A DNA stretch of 64,000 nucleotides from QYOJ01 sp964449285 (GCA_964449285.1 CAYUZX010000008.1:1-64000); one strand, 5' to 3'; shown: positions 28,397 to 37,712, counted from the stretch's first letter. The notes: generated from the sequence alone by a model not told the origin. Numbers and translations are program-made.

Positions 28397-28789
28397 ATGA
28401 AACGAATCATAGAAACCAATAAAGCGCCGGAGGCGATCGGGCCTTACAGTCAGGCAACGGAGATCAACGGCACCCTTTACATCTCTGGTCAGATTGCTAT
28501 TGATCCCGCCATCGGGCAATTGATTGATGGCGATATCAAAGCCCAGGCCAACCTGGTTTTAAAGAACATCGGAGCTATCCTGGAAGCTGCCGGTTACACC
28601 TACGATCATGTAGTAAAATCAACCGTTCTCCTCACTACAATGGATCATTTCGCTGATATGAATGAGGTCTACAACCGCTATTATGCTGTTAACCGGCCGG
28701 CCCGGGCAGCCTTTGCCGCATTAGGGTTACCAAAGGGAGCGTTGATTGAGATTGAGACGATTGCGGTCAAAGACCCCCAAATCCCCTAA
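28397..28789 (+). CDS. ridA: RidA family enamine/imine deaminase
   Basis: 130 residues, full length for the family. RidA hydrolyses reactive 2-aminoacrylate and related imines formed by PLP enzymes, acting as a trimer in the cytoplasm. Motifs: APEAIGPYSQA near the N-terminus, LYISGQIAIDP, the substrate-binding Arg in NRPARAAF and the terminal IEIETIAV. The last codons (DPQIP and stop) lie inside the CCCCTAAAGGGG-type repeat at 28772, so the natural C-terminus has been replaced or extended by the repeat. ATG 28397 gives the standard N-terminus MKRIIETNKAP. Confidence 0.93.
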   Translation: MKRIIETNKAPEAIGPYSQATEINGTLYISGQIAIDPAIGQLIDGDIKAQANLVLKNIGAILEAAGYTYDHVVKSTVLLTTMDHFADMNEVYNRYYAVNRPARAAFAALGLPKGALIEIETIAVKDPQIP

Positions 28790-28830
28790 AGGGGGCTTAC
28801 CCCCGCCCTTTCAGGGGAGGGCCGGAGAGG
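28772..28830. repeat. CCCCTAAAGGGG-type palindromic repeats between ridA and the CHAT gene
   Basis: Cores CCCCTAAAGGGG and CCCTTTCAGGGG plus flanks. It carries the ridA stop codon at 28787-28789 and ends two bases before the CHAT-gene stop codon at 28833. 28772-28799 is nearly identical to the complement of 19225-19252. Between convergent genes it could serve as a two-way terminator. Confidence 0.75.
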
Positions 28831-28832
28831 GG

Positions 28833-31307
28833 TTAGTCCGACCAAAGTACAAACACCGCCCAAATAGTGGGAAAGGCTGTTTCGGGATTGGAGAGCATCT
28901 GTAGTTTGGCAGCCCGAAGCGCTGTACCATAACTCTTTCCATCAAGATAGTTTCGATAAAATGAGGACATAAAGTCATCCGTATGTTTATCGGAGACATC
29001 CCATAATGAGAATAATACGTGATTTACTCCGGCACGGAAGAAATTCGTCGGGAAACCGGTCATTCGATACCATGTATTTCCCTGTTCAGCTCCTATCGCA
29101 CAGGAACTTAAAACGACCAGGTCGCTCTCCATCTGAAAGGATTGAAGCGCTCCAATCTCAAGCCTGGTTTCCGGATTAGTCGTATGTGGTGAGGGTGAGG
29201 GGTCGCCCGGTAACATCCACCCCGAAAATTCCGGATGTCCCGGGTCTCTGTAACCATGCGTTGCCATGTGAAAAATCCGTGATTGTTCTCCCAATGCTAA
29301 CAGTGTATCAATACTGATTCCTTTTCCTGACAACGTTCTGATTTTTTTGCTCTCCGATCTGAATAACCTGGCTATATTCTCTACTTCACGTGTCGCATGT
29401 GGGATTGAAGCTGCTTCTAATCCGGAAAATTCTGGTGCACAGGCTCCAAAATCGTATGTATAGGTCCGGGATCCAACCGTATCAGATAAATTCATTAGCC
29501 CGTTGATCCAGGCATATATCGAAGTGTAACAGGTTGTTTCATGGCGATTAATCAGATAATCCCCTGAGAATCCTGGTTGCTCCCTGTTCCTAATCATCAA
29601 TGCGTCAAAAGGGAGTGCCAGGAGTTGACGGTCGGGGATAATCCGGAGAAAAAACTTGTTTTTAATCTGTCCTTCAACAGGAGCAATAAGGAGATGATAT
29701 AAGCTGGTACTATAATGGATAAATGCCAACGGGTCAAGAACCTTTAATGCTTTGATAAAGCCTTTTACATTGCTTATGAAATCGTGTCCGGTATGTTGTT
29801 TAAGAAGGATTGCAGTATCAGCTGTAAATAAGATAGTAAAGAGTGTCGTGTCGAAAACGAGATATTCTATCACCGCTTCATCCTGGTGTAACCGTAAATG
29901 AATTGTTGAAAAGTCAGTGTGATTGTCTTCATGCTCCCTCAACCATAGGTTGTCATAGGAGAATAAATTTTTCAGAAGGGCAACTCCCTCTCCAGCCAAT
30001 TGCGGTAGAGGCATCAAGATTTGCGGTTCTTCAAGAAACCGTTGCTTATGTAATCTGAAAAGTTGCTGCTTCAGACCAATGAAGCTTGCCCTGAGTGAAT
30101 CGGGGAGGATGCCAATTGCAACGTCGTTACCATTATAGCACTGTTCTTCAAACCATACCAGTCCTTCTGTAATACTAACCACATCATCCGTTTGCCGTAC
30201 AATATCTCCATCCATCTTCAAAATCAGCTCCAGGGCAATTCCGGCCAGGGAACGCTGAATTACAGGTTGCATGAAGATAAGATCCTTCAACCTTCTGTTG
30301 CTTGCCAGTTCTTCCCCAAGCGCCAAGGTATTTCTTACATCTTCGTAAAGCCGGTGTATTGCGATGGGATCTGCTATCTTAAGGTTTAATAGCCTCCACT
30401 GTGCTTGTATCTTTTCATATAAAACCCTGTACTTCAACACATCCATAGTCTTTAATTGCCTGGATGCGTTACCTGTGTCAATCAGGAGATTAGCCTCCCG
30501 GTCTATCTGACTCATTGCATCATCGAGAAGCTGAAGGGCTTCCCGGAACTCGTTGGAAGATGTCATCAGAAGACTTTTTTGCAACTGGATTTCAAGGATA
30601 GTATAATTCTTCTTTTTACCGGTCAGTCTTATCCTGTCAAGTGCCTGATCAAGGGTCTGTCTGGCTGAATCAAGCTGCCCGAGGGTTTGAAAGCTCCATG
30701 CCAGGTTTTTTCTGAGCCATATCTCCTCCTCCGTAACCGGCATGGTCAAATCACAACCTGCCAGGGCATGAGTATAAATTGATTTGGCTTCGTGATAAGA
30801 TCCTTTTGAAAACAATACATTTCCGGTCCCAAGAGCAAGCCGTAAACTCCACTGTCCTCGATCTTGAATATTGCGCATACCAGCCATTTTAAACCAGCGC
30901 TCAGCTTTGTCAGGAGCCCCTATCTCCAGCCACGTAAACCCCAGATTGAGGCAAATATCTGCTATGCGGGACTGTCCGGATGCCACCCTATTAAGCAGTT
31001 GAAGTGCATATTCAAAGTGAATGGTTGCTTTCTGGTAGTCGGCCAACAGAAAATGGAGGGAGCCGAGATTTTGATGGATCGATGCCTGCTGAACTTCATC
31101 CCCAGCATATTGAAGGGCATTTCTGAAAGCCTGGATTGCAGGGGACCACTCTCTGTTGATCAAGTGGCTGTTTCCCTGATTGAACCATTCATCGGATATT
31201 GTTGCAGAATCTACCTGGGGATAAGGCTGCGCGGTTCCTGCCTGAACGGCACACAGCCATAGGAAGATCAATGCCAGGCGCTTTCTGGGACCTTGTTTTC
31301 CTTTCAT
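28833..31307 (-). CDS. Exported TPR-CHAT protein (caspase-like protease)
   Basis: 824 residues. Signal peptide (LALIFLWLCAVQAGTAQ), then TPR-like helical repeats (about 35-330; examples WFNQGNSHLINREWSPAIQAF and IHQNLGSLHFLLADYQKA) and a helical connector. The CHAT domain is about 480-824, with His684 in HMATHGYRD and Cys736 in VVLSSCAIGAEQG, the two catalytic residues of the caspase-like fold. CHAT proteins are cysteine proteases or related hydrolases; the TPR part usually senses or binds a partner. The start overlaps the stop of the upstream membrane-protein gene by four bases (ATGA), which indicates translational coupling in an operon with an ECF sigma factor. The export signal is notable because well-studied CHAT proteases act in the cytoplasm. 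Substrate unknown. Confidence 0.85.
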   Translation of the reverse strand: MKGKQGPRKRLALIFLWLCAVQAGTAQPYPQVDSATISDEWFNQGNSHLINREWSPAIQAFRNALQYAGDEVQQASIHQNLGSLHFLLADYQKATIHFEYALQLLNRVASGQSRIADICLNLGFTWLEIGAPDKAERWFKMAGMRNIQDRGQWSLRLALGTGNVLFSKGSYHEAKSIYTHALAGCDLTMPVTEEEIWLRKNLAWSFQTLGQLDSARQTLDQALDRIRLTGKKKNYTILEIQLQKSLLMTSSNEFREALQLLDDAMSQIDREANLLIDTGNASRQLKTMDVLKYRVLYEKIQAQWRLLNLKIADPIAIHRLYEDVRNTLALGEELASNRRLKDLIFMQPVIQRSLAGIALELILKMDGDIVRQTDDVVSITEGLVWFEEQCYNGNDVAIGILPDSLRASFIGLKQQLFRLHKQRFLEEPQILMPLPQLAGEGVALLKNLFSYDNLWLREHEDNHTDFSTIHLRLHQDEAVIEYLVFDTTLFTILFTADTAILLKQHTGHDFISNVKGFIKALKVLDPLAFIHYSTSLYHLLIAPVEGQIKNKFFLRIIPDRQLLALPFDALMIRNREQPGFSGDYLINRHETTCYTSIYAWINGLMNLSDTVGSRTYTYDFGACAPEFSGLEAASIPHATREVENIARLFRSESKKIRTLSGKGISIDTLLALGEQSRIFHMATHGYRDPGHPEFSGWMLPGDPSPSPHTTNPETRLEIGALQSFQMESDLVVLSSCAIGAEQGNTWYRMTGFPTNFFRAGVNHVLFSLWDVSDKHTDDFMSSFYRNYLDGKSYGTALRAAKLQMLSNPETAFPTIWAVFVLWSD

Positions 31308-32083
31308 CGTCTGATGATGATTTTTCCAACACTCACCAAGTTATCCCGGTTGATGATTTTCCAATAGTAGAGTCCCTCCTGCCATGAGTACGTAAGGAGA
31401 GTCAGGGATGCTCCTGAAATGTCTTCCTGGCTGATAATACATTCACCATGGTTGTTCAACACCTCGAACGAGACATGGTTTCCTCCAGTCTCTTTCCAAT
31501 TGAATCGAAGGGTATCACCGGGAGCCAGTGTGGCTATTGTTCCGGGTGACAGTAAACAAAAATGGCTCGCCCGGGTAACAACACCCACCATCCCTTCCAA
31601 ATACGTCAATGGCTCGAAATTGGCCGCAAGAAGATCGGGGTTCTTTATGTTTTCCCTGAATTGGATTGCAGGAAATCCCAGTGTCTTCCGAAGAAATAAC
31701 GGATCCCGGTTTTGCGAGTAAGATTTTTGTGAATCTGACGTAACAGCTAATCCGTTATTCATCATTGGATGTCCTGTCCTTAACGGATTCAAATAGATCC
31801 ATAAGCCGCTCAAAGCCATCAGGATAATAAGCATGGCCGCGACAAGCAGGCAATTTAGGCCCAACCCCCTTCTTTTTTTGCTTCTGGCCTGATCCAGGAT
31901 CTTGAGAAACTCAAGTAGGTCTCTATCTTGTAAAAACTCCGTCAGTTCCCTGTCAAGTTCTGTTTCTGACCTGATCTCCGGATCAGATGCGAGCATCTGA
32001 AGAAATTTCTTCAACTCCTCCCCTTTGAGGTCTCCTTCGTTGTAACGGGAGACCCACGTATATATATCTTCGTGATTATTCAT
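31304..32083 (-). CDS. Single-pass membrane protein, putative anti-sigma factor of the CHAT operon
   Basis: 259 residues from the ATG at 32083 (a GTG nine bases upstream is possible). The acidic helical cytoplasmic part (about 1-70, RYNEGDLKGEELKKF, LASDPEIRSETELDREL) resembles the N-termini of Bacteroidota anti-sigma factors, without a zinc motif. A TM helix follows (about 74-98, LLVAAMLIILMALSGLWIYL). The periplasmic beta-rich domain (about 100-259) ends GLYYWKIINRDNLVSVGKIIIRR, similar to FN3/T9SS-like strands. The gene overlaps the end of the sigma gene and the start of the CHAT gene. Assignment as anti-sigma is inferred from order and topology. Confidence 0.65.
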   Translation of the reverse strand: MNNHEDIYTWVSRYNEGDLKGEELKKFLQMLASDPEIRSETELDRELTEFLQDRDLLEFLKILDQARSKKRRGLGLNCLLVAAMLIILMALSGLWIYLNPLRTGHPMMNNGLAVTSDSQKSYSQNRDPLFLRKTLGFPAIQFRENIKNPDLLAANFEPLTYLEGMVGVVTRASHFCLLSPGTIATLAPGDTLRFNWKETGGNHVSFEVLNNHGECIISQEDISGASLTLLTYSWQEGLYYWKIINRDNLVSVGKIIIRR

Positions 32084-32660
32084 GATCGACACAATTTAGA
32101 AATTCAGGATCTTCTTTAATACGTTTTACCAATAGTTTCTTACAGAGATATTTCCTCACTTTCACATAGTTCTCATCTGTGAATTTAAGCTTTTCTGCTA
32201 CTTTTTTGAACGGGACCTTGTCGAAATACATCAGAAACACCTTCTGGCAATCTTCCGGAAGTTCGTTGAAATGCTTCCAGTAGATCCGATGGCGCCTAAG
32301 TTTCTGTTCCGTCGTAATGCTTTCTTTCGAAATATATTTCGCTTCGCTCTCATTAACCAGAAGATCAGGCTGATACACAAGTCTGTACTTCTTCTCAAGT
32401 CGTTGCAACCAGAGATTCCGGCAGATGGAATAAAAATAGCTCCGCAAGGCACAATTCAGTACCAGTTCCTGGTTGCGGCACCTCAGGAAAAGTGCTATCT
32501 GACCTTCCTGAAAAATGTCCTGTGCATCCTGCAGGGTGCCAGAATTTTTTTCAATTAACGCCAGAATCAGCGGAAAATAATCCTTGTACATAAAATGGAT
32601 TACTTCAGGTCGCTTGTTGATAATCCCATCAATGATTTTTGCATCTGAATAGGGTCCCAT
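32076..32660 (-). CDS. ECF-type RNA polymerase sigma factor
   Basis: 194 residues. Region 2: DIFQEGQIALFLRC and an RSYFYSICRNLWLQRLEK helix for -10 recognition. Region 4: LPEDCQKVFLMYFDKVPFKKVAEKL, then ENYVKVRKYLCKKLL, a helix-turn-helix that reads the -35 element. It is the first gene of a three-gene overlapping operon with a membrane protein and a TPR-CHAT protein, which it probably controls. Divergent from typical ECF factors but with normal length and layout. Confidence 0.85.
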   Translation of the reverse strand: MGPYSDAKIIDGIINKRPEVIHFMYKDYFPLILALIEKNSGTLQDAQDIFQEGQIALFLRCRNQELVLNCALRSYFYSICRNLWLQRLEKKYRLVYQPDLLVNESEAKYISKESITTEQKLRRHRIYWKHFNELPEDCQKVFLMYFDKVPFKKVAEKLKFTDENYVKVRKYLCKKLLVKRIKEDPEFLNCVDHE

Positions 32661-32736
32661 ACGATTTGCCTCCGGACATTAATCCGGTTTACCCACAAAA
32701 GGTTATATGTTGTTAATAAAAAAAATGAAAAAACAT

Positions 32737-32765
32737 GTAGGGGCGATCGGTCCGGTCGCCCTTAC
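32737..32765. repeat. GTAGGGGCGA...TCGCCCTTAC palindrome
   Basis: Imperfect inverted repeat (arms of 10 bases, one wobble) around ATCGGTCCGG. It shares GTAGGGGC with the palindrome at 59590. It lies in the 153-base gap between the sigma operon and the peptidase gene, which is otherwise A/T-rich and empty. Confidence 0.6.
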
Positions 32766-32813
32766 CATATAATTAATGACAAAACGAGATGGGAAAAGGT
32801 TGGGTGAGGGGTA

Positions 32814-34931
32814 TTAAAATTTCGGCGTCATCCCCAGGTTCCAGAACATGAACGACCAGATATCGCCATACTCTTCAATTACCTTGGATGTCGGTTTGCC
32901 GCCACCATGGCCCGCTTTGGTCTCAATGCGCACCAGAACCGGATTCGGGCCGGCATCAGCAGCCTGCAAACGGGCGATGAATTTAAAGGAGTGGGCCGGG
33001 ACTACCCGGTCATCATGATCGGCAGTAGTAACCAGGGTAGCCGGATAGCTCACCCCATCTTTGATATTGTGGATCGGGGAGTATTTGATAAGGTAGTTGA
33101 ATCCTTCTTCGGTTTCACTCGTACCGTAATCTGTTGCCCATGCCCAGCCGATGGTGAACTTATGATAACGTAACATATCCATTACGCCCACGGCAGGAAT
33201 CGCAACCTTGAAAAGTTCGGGACGCTGGGTCATGCATGCACCAACCAACAAGCCTCCGTTGGAACCTCCCATGATAGCCAGTTTTTCTGATGAAGTGTAC
33301 TTCTCTTCAATCAGGTATTCAGCCGCAGCAATGAAGTCGTCAAACACATTCTGCTTCTGTTCCAGGGTTCCTGCTTTGTGCCACGCTTCACCATATTCGC
33401 CTCCACCACGCAGGTTGGGAACTGCATACACGCCACCCTGTTCGATGAAAGCCAGACGTGTGATACTGAATCCCGGAGTCATGCTGATGTTGAAGCCTCC
33501 GTAGCCGTATAGCAGGGTCGGGTTGTTGCCATTCATCTCCAAACCCTTCTGATGAACAATGAACATGGTGATGAGGGTGCCATCCTTACTGTGGTATTCA
33601 ACCTGCTTCACCTCATATTTTTCCGGATCAAAATCGAGCTCCGGCTTGATATATACTTCAGAATGGTTAGCAGCTACATCATACTTGAATATAGTTGTGG
33701 GAAAAGTATATGAAGTAAAACCATAAAATGCCACATTTTCACCCTTCTTACCACTGAAACCGGCTAGCGTTCCAACCGTAGGAAGTTCAATCTCCCCTGT
33801 TTGAATTCCATCATAATCAAAGAGCATTGCCTTGCTGGCAGCCTTGTACATGTATTCGGCAACGATCTTATCTCCCACCAGGTCGATCGACCCAAGTACA
33901 TTATCCTGCTCAGGGATCAGCAACTTCCAGTTATCGGATTCAGGATGGTTTGGGTCCATCAGAACCAACATCTTTTTCGGTGCCTCATAATTGGTGACCA
34001 CCAGCAACTGATCACCGAGATTGTCCACAACGGAATAGTCGTTTTCAAACCCGGTCACAAGGGGTTGAAACGTACTGTTCTTCTTTGTGAGATCCTTGAA
34101 ATACATGGCATTGCCACTCGTTGATTCACTCTGGTATAAGATCAGGAAATGCTCGTCTTCTGTCACAGAGGCACCATAATTCCTAAGCGGATATTTTAAA
34201 TCCTGGAAGATCAGGATATCCTCAGCCTGTGGCGTACCCACTTTATGGTAAAAGACTTTATGGTACTCATTTTTATTGGAGTACTCCAGTCCCTTCACGG
34301 GTTCATCATACCGGCTGTAGTAGAAGCCATCTTTTTCCCAGGACATCCCCGAGAATTTCACCCAGTTCAGTATATCCTTGAGCTCTTTCTTCCCCTCGAT
34401 CTCCATTACATGGATTTCGTTCCAGTCCGAGCCGCTGGTTGCGAGACTGTAGGCCAGGTATTTCGCATCACGGGATACCGAAAGACCTGCTAGCGCAATG
34501 GTGCCATCTTCACTAAATGTATTGGGGTCGAGCAGAACTTCAGGTTCTCCGTCAATACCGTTTTTAATATAGAGGACCGATTGATTCTGAAGACCATCAT
34601 TCTTGAAAAAGAAGAAGTAATTCTCCTCCTGAAATGGAACTCCGTATTTCGGATAATCCCATATCTTTTCCAGTCGCTCGCGAACCTTCTCCCTGTATGG
34701 GATCTGGGCAAGGTAGGCATCGGTCACTGCATTCTCTGCTATGACCCAAGCCTCGGTTTCAGCCGAGGTATCGTTTTCCAGCCAACGATAAGGATCGGCT
34801 ACCTGGGTGCCAAAATAGTCATTAACGGTATCGACTTTTGCTGTTTCGGGATAAGTCACTTTGATCTGTTGCTTGCAGGCAATGATAGAAAAAAGTGCGA
34901 AAACAGTGAGTATAATATGCAACTTTTTCAT
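32814..34931 (-). CDS. Prolyl oligopeptidase family serine peptidase (S9A), lipoprotein
   Basis: 705 residues. Cleaves short peptides after proline. Lipoprotein signal FALFSIIAC, so it is anchored in the envelope, unlike cytosolic mammalian enzymes. Beta-propeller about 75-420 (VADPYRWLE at the start), then an alpha/beta-hydrolase domain with Ser557 in GGSNGGLL, the Asp of DHDDRVVP (638-641) and His675 in KAGHGGG. NLRGGGEYGEAWH is also typical. Length and residue numbers agree closely with porcine POP (Ser554, His680). Monocistronic as far as visible. Confidence 0.95.
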   Translation of the reverse strand: MKKLHIILTVFALFSIIACKQQIKVTYPETAKVDTVNDYFGTQVADPYRWLENDTSAETEAWVIAENAVTDAYLAQIPYREKVRERLEKIWDYPKYGVPFQEENYFFFFKNDGLQNQSVLYIKNGIDGEPEVLLDPNTFSEDGTIALAGLSVSRDAKYLAYSLATSGSDWNEIHVMEIEGKKELKDILNWVKFSGMSWEKDGFYYSRYDEPVKGLEYSNKNEYHKVFYHKVGTPQAEDILIFQDLKYPLRNYGASVTEDEHFLILYQSESTSGNAMYFKDLTKKNSTFQPLVTGFENDYSVVDNLGDQLLVVTNYEAPKKMLVLMDPNHPESDNWKLLIPEQDNVLGSIDLVGDKIVAEYMYKAASKAMLFDYDGIQTGEIELPTVGTLAGFSGKKGENVAFYGFTSYTFPTTIFKYDVAANHSEVYIKPELDFDPEKYEVKQVEYHSKDGTLITMFIVHQKGLEMNGNNPTLLYGYGGFNISMTPGFSITRLAFIEQGGVYAVPNLRGGGEYGEAWHKAGTLEQKQNVFDDFIAAAEYLIEEKYTSSEKLAIMGGSNGGLLVGACMTQRPELFKVAIPAVGVMDMLRYHKFTIGWAWATDYGTSETEEGFNYLIKYSPIHNIKDGVSYPATLVTTADHDDRVVPAHSFKFIARLQAADAGPNPVLVRIETKAGHGGGKPTSKVIEEYGDIWSFMFWNLGMTPKF

Positions 34932-35025
34932 GAATTTAAGGTTTAAGTAATACGATGTGATTGCAAATTGGGCTAAATTGCTGTAAATTTATGCCTTAAT
35001 CTCCAAACAGCCAAACTATCGAACT

Positions 35026-36063
35026 ATGGTTCATCGAGAAAATCCAGCAGGTTATACAGTATTTTACAACGTTATTCCAACGATTCTCATTTCCCTGCTC
35101 CTTGTTCTATTGATTCTTCCCGAACAGGCCTGTAAAAAAGATACAGCCTTCGATAGTTCTGCCGTTGCGCTCAACCAGTTGAAGGGGACGTGGAGAGGTA
35201 GAATCACCACCTTTAAAAATAACACCCGGATTGAGAAAAACGGGGATGTGAGCTTTTTCGACAACACCTCGGGTGATCTGCTTAACGGCATCTTTGAGCT
35301 GGGCCAGATCAACTTCCTCGAAGGATTTATGTTTCAGCACGGAATCCTCTATTTCAATCTGCTTCTCAGTGATTCAACAAATCCCCAATGCAGTAACTGG
35401 GACCTTGGCGGATATGTCTACCTGCAGGAAGACAACGTGATGATCATCCGGATTGCCGGCAACGAATGCGGCCCCCTGGGCAAACAATTCGTAACCTATG
35501 AAGGATCGCTGATCCTTGTCAATCCGGATATGGATCCTTCCGCCTACTTCAGCTTTGCTAAAACCGGACGAGCCTGGAGCTATGAAACACAGCTTTACAA
35601 TGGGATTAGCTGTGAGGTTCAACAAACGATCGGAGCGGAACCCGCTCCTTATCTATTTACTGTTACAGAGACCAACAACTGTGGATGGCCTCTTGCACAA
35701 CGGCAATTTAACTGGCAGGTTGAGCCATTCCGGTTGTCGGTGATGGCTGGAACCTCTTCAACTGACATTCTATACTCTTACTACCTGGATGCCGTGGTTG
35801 ATAAGACCTACCGCTTTATTAACGGCACTGATACAACATATCTCACACTTACCGACGGTGATGTACTTGTCAATGTTACCACCGGGTCGTATACATGTGG
35901 AAAATATTCTATTGAGTCACGGATACACTCATCCGGCGACATCACTACCAAGGGCACCATCTATCTCAGCAAACAGTACGGCTTCATTAAAATGGACTAT
36001 TCAGAGCCTTCAGACTCATCAAACATCCAGAGTCAGGTTCTCACCACGGTTCTATTTCCGTGA
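35026..36063 (+). CDS. Two-domain hypothetical lipoprotein, paralog 1
   Basis: 345 residues, hydrophobic leader (VIPTILISLLLVLLILPEQAC), with Cys36 the likely lipidation site. N-terminal domain begins LKGTWRGRITTF and is beta-rich. C-terminal domain (from about 180, YFSFAKTGRAWSYETQL) ends with strands QYGFIKMDYSEP. The same two domains occur in the next gene, which starts 32 bases downstream. Function unknown; I do not recognise a named family. Confidence 0.75.
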   Translation: MVHRENPAGYTVFYNVIPTILISLLLVLLILPEQACKKDTAFDSSAVALNQLKGTWRGRITTFKNNTRIEKNGDVSFFDNTSGDLLNGIFELGQINFLEGFMFQHGILYFNLLLSDSTNPQCSNWDLGGYVYLQEDNVMIIRIAGNECGPLGKQFVTYEGSLILVNPDMDPSAYFSFAKTGRAWSYETQLYNGISCEVQQTIGAEPAPYLFTVTETNNCGWPLAQRQFNWQVEPFRLSVMAGTSSTDILYSYYLDAVVDKTYRFINGTDTTYLTLTDGDVLVNVTTGSYTCGKYSIESRIHSSGDITTKGTIYLSKQYGFIKMDYSEPSDSSNIQSQVLTTVLFP

Positions 36064-36095
36064 TATAGCAACAACGTTCCTAAAAAGCCGTAATC

Positions 36096-37070
36096 ATGAA
36101 AAAAATCAGTATTTTACTGGTTACGATTGTATTGTCTATGATCGTGGCCTCCATCGGATGCAAAAAAAAGACCGACGACAACACCGCTACAAAAGACCAG
36201 TATGTTGGGACCTGGCAGGGAACCATTACATTTACAGGCAACCAAACCTTTACTAAACAGGCAACCCTTTCCGTCAGATTTAGTGACAATGTACTTACCG
36301 GATTCCTGGCAATTCAGGGAGATCCCGATATTACCCGGCTGCGCCAGGTTAATTTTGCCAACGGAGTATTTAACGTTGCATTGGTCTGCAGTACCCCTGA
36401 AAATGAAGATTGTAAAAATTTTAATGTGGCAGGAACCCTGACATTAACCGGAAATGCGATCAACGTCAACCTGTCGGGGACCTTCTGTGGGAATGGAGGC
36501 GGTGAACTGGGAACTGTCACCGGCGACATTGTTAAAACAAGCTCCACTCCCGACGACTCCAGGTACATCACATTCGCCCAGACTGGTCGTGAGTGGCAGT
36601 ACCGTGTTACAGGATTCGATGAAAGCCAGTGCATGTTGAATTTCCACCTCACAGAGGATCTGGGGAATGGGGTCTTCGCGGGCACTATGTCCAACGATTG
36701 CGGTTGGGGCTCGGGGCAAAACCAATTCTGGTGGTATGTATCACCGGCAATGTGGTGCGATATGATGAGTGCCTCGTTGGATAGCCGGATTCTGAATATC
36801 CGTTCAGATGCTCAGGTGGGAGACATCTATCAAACCATATATGGCGAAGATACAGTTACAGTTACAGTATTATCCCTGAATGATCCAGTTGTTATAGAAG
36901 GAACAACATACAGTTGTTATAAAACATTGAAAAAAACTACTCAATTTGGGTCCTATAGCGAAGGATATGCATGGGGGACCTTTGCCATTGGCTTTATCAA
37001 ATATGAAGCGATCCTACCCAACCAACCATATGATGTTCACCTTGAAGAGCTAATCTTCAAGAATTTTTAA
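36096..37070 (+). CDS. Two-domain hypothetical lipoprotein, paralog 2
   Basis: 324 residues, leader ISILLVTIVLSMIVASIGC with lipidated Cys. N-terminal domain VGTWQGTITFTGNQTF with a second segment GTLTLTGNAINVNLSGTF. C-terminal domain (from about 150, YITFAQTGREWQYRVTGFDESQC, EDLGNGVFAG, NDCGW) ends in TFAIGFIKYE. Both domains match paralog 1. The third gene starts 16 bases later, so the three form one transcript. Confidence 0.75.
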   Translation: MKKISILLVTIVLSMIVASIGCKKKTDDNTATKDQYVGTWQGTITFTGNQTFTKQATLSVRFSDNVLTGFLAIQGDPDITRLRQVNFANGVFNVALVCSTPENEDCKNFNVAGTLTLTGNAINVNLSGTFCGNGGGELGTVTGDIVKTSSTPDDSRYITFAQTGREWQYRVTGFDESQCMLNFHLTEDLGNGVFAGTMSNDCGWGSGQNQFWWYVSPAMWCDMMSASLDSRILNIRSDAQVGDIYQTIYGEDTVTVTVLSLNDPVVIEGTTYSCYKTLKKTTQFGSYSEGYAWGTFAIGFIKYEAILPNQPYDVHLEELIFKNF

Positions 37071-37086
37071 TTAAAATAGGAATAAA

Positions 37087-37704
37087 ATGAGAAAGAGATT
37101 AATATCGATGATCCTTTTGTTTGTAATCATCCTCATGATCAATCCAGGCTGTAACAAGAAAGATGACAATAATAACATACCTCCTTCAGAGACCTCATTC
37201 ACCCTGGCACAGGTAGGACATCATTGGGTTTACCGAATCACAAACCTCAAAGGCTCGTGTGATTACAACGTAGAAGTGACAAAAGATCTGGGAAATGGCA
37301 TCTATGAGCTATTTTACCAGAAGGGCACATGTGCCTGGGCTACGCCCAGTTATACAGCATATATGTTCTGCAATGCGGAGGAGTGGGGTTCGGTGTATAA
37401 ACTGAATCCCCTGGATGTTCAAACCAACCTGCGCACGGATGCCATAGTAGGAACGAAATATACCTGGATCGATTCCCAGGATACGATTATCGTCACGGTG
37501 CTAAAACTTGACGACCCTGTCACGGTTCCTGCAGGCAGTTTTAACAGTGTGAAAGTGATGAAAGAGGGAAAGATGCATCCACCGGGCGATACGACCGATT
37601 TTGCCGTGTACTATTGGATCACCTACAACTACGGCCTGGTGAAAATTGAGAACATCTTTGGAAATCCTGGGATGGATCAGGAACTGGTTTCAGCGAACTG
37701 GTAA
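37087..37704 (+). CDS. Single-domain hypothetical lipoprotein, paralog 3
   Basis: 205 residues, leader with Cys22 (VIILMINPGC). It holds only the C-terminal domain of the two genes upstream: FTLAQVGHHWVYRITNLKGSC, KDLGNGIYELFYQ, DDPVTVPAGSFNSVKVM, NYGLVKIEN. Two conserved cysteines pair with those in paralog 2. It shows that the second domain is an independent unit. Function unknown. Confidence 0.75.
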   Translation: MRKRLISMILLFVIILMINPGCNKKDDNNNIPPSETSFTLAQVGHHWVYRITNLKGSCDYNVEVTKDLGNGIYELFYQKGTCAWATPSYTAYMFCNAEEWGSVYKLNPLDVQTNLRTDAIVGTKYTWIDSQDTIIVTVLKLDDPVTVPAGSFNSVKVMKEGKMHPPGDTTDFAVYYWITYNYGLVKIENIFGNPGMDQELVSANW

Positions 37705-37712
37705 CCTTATCC

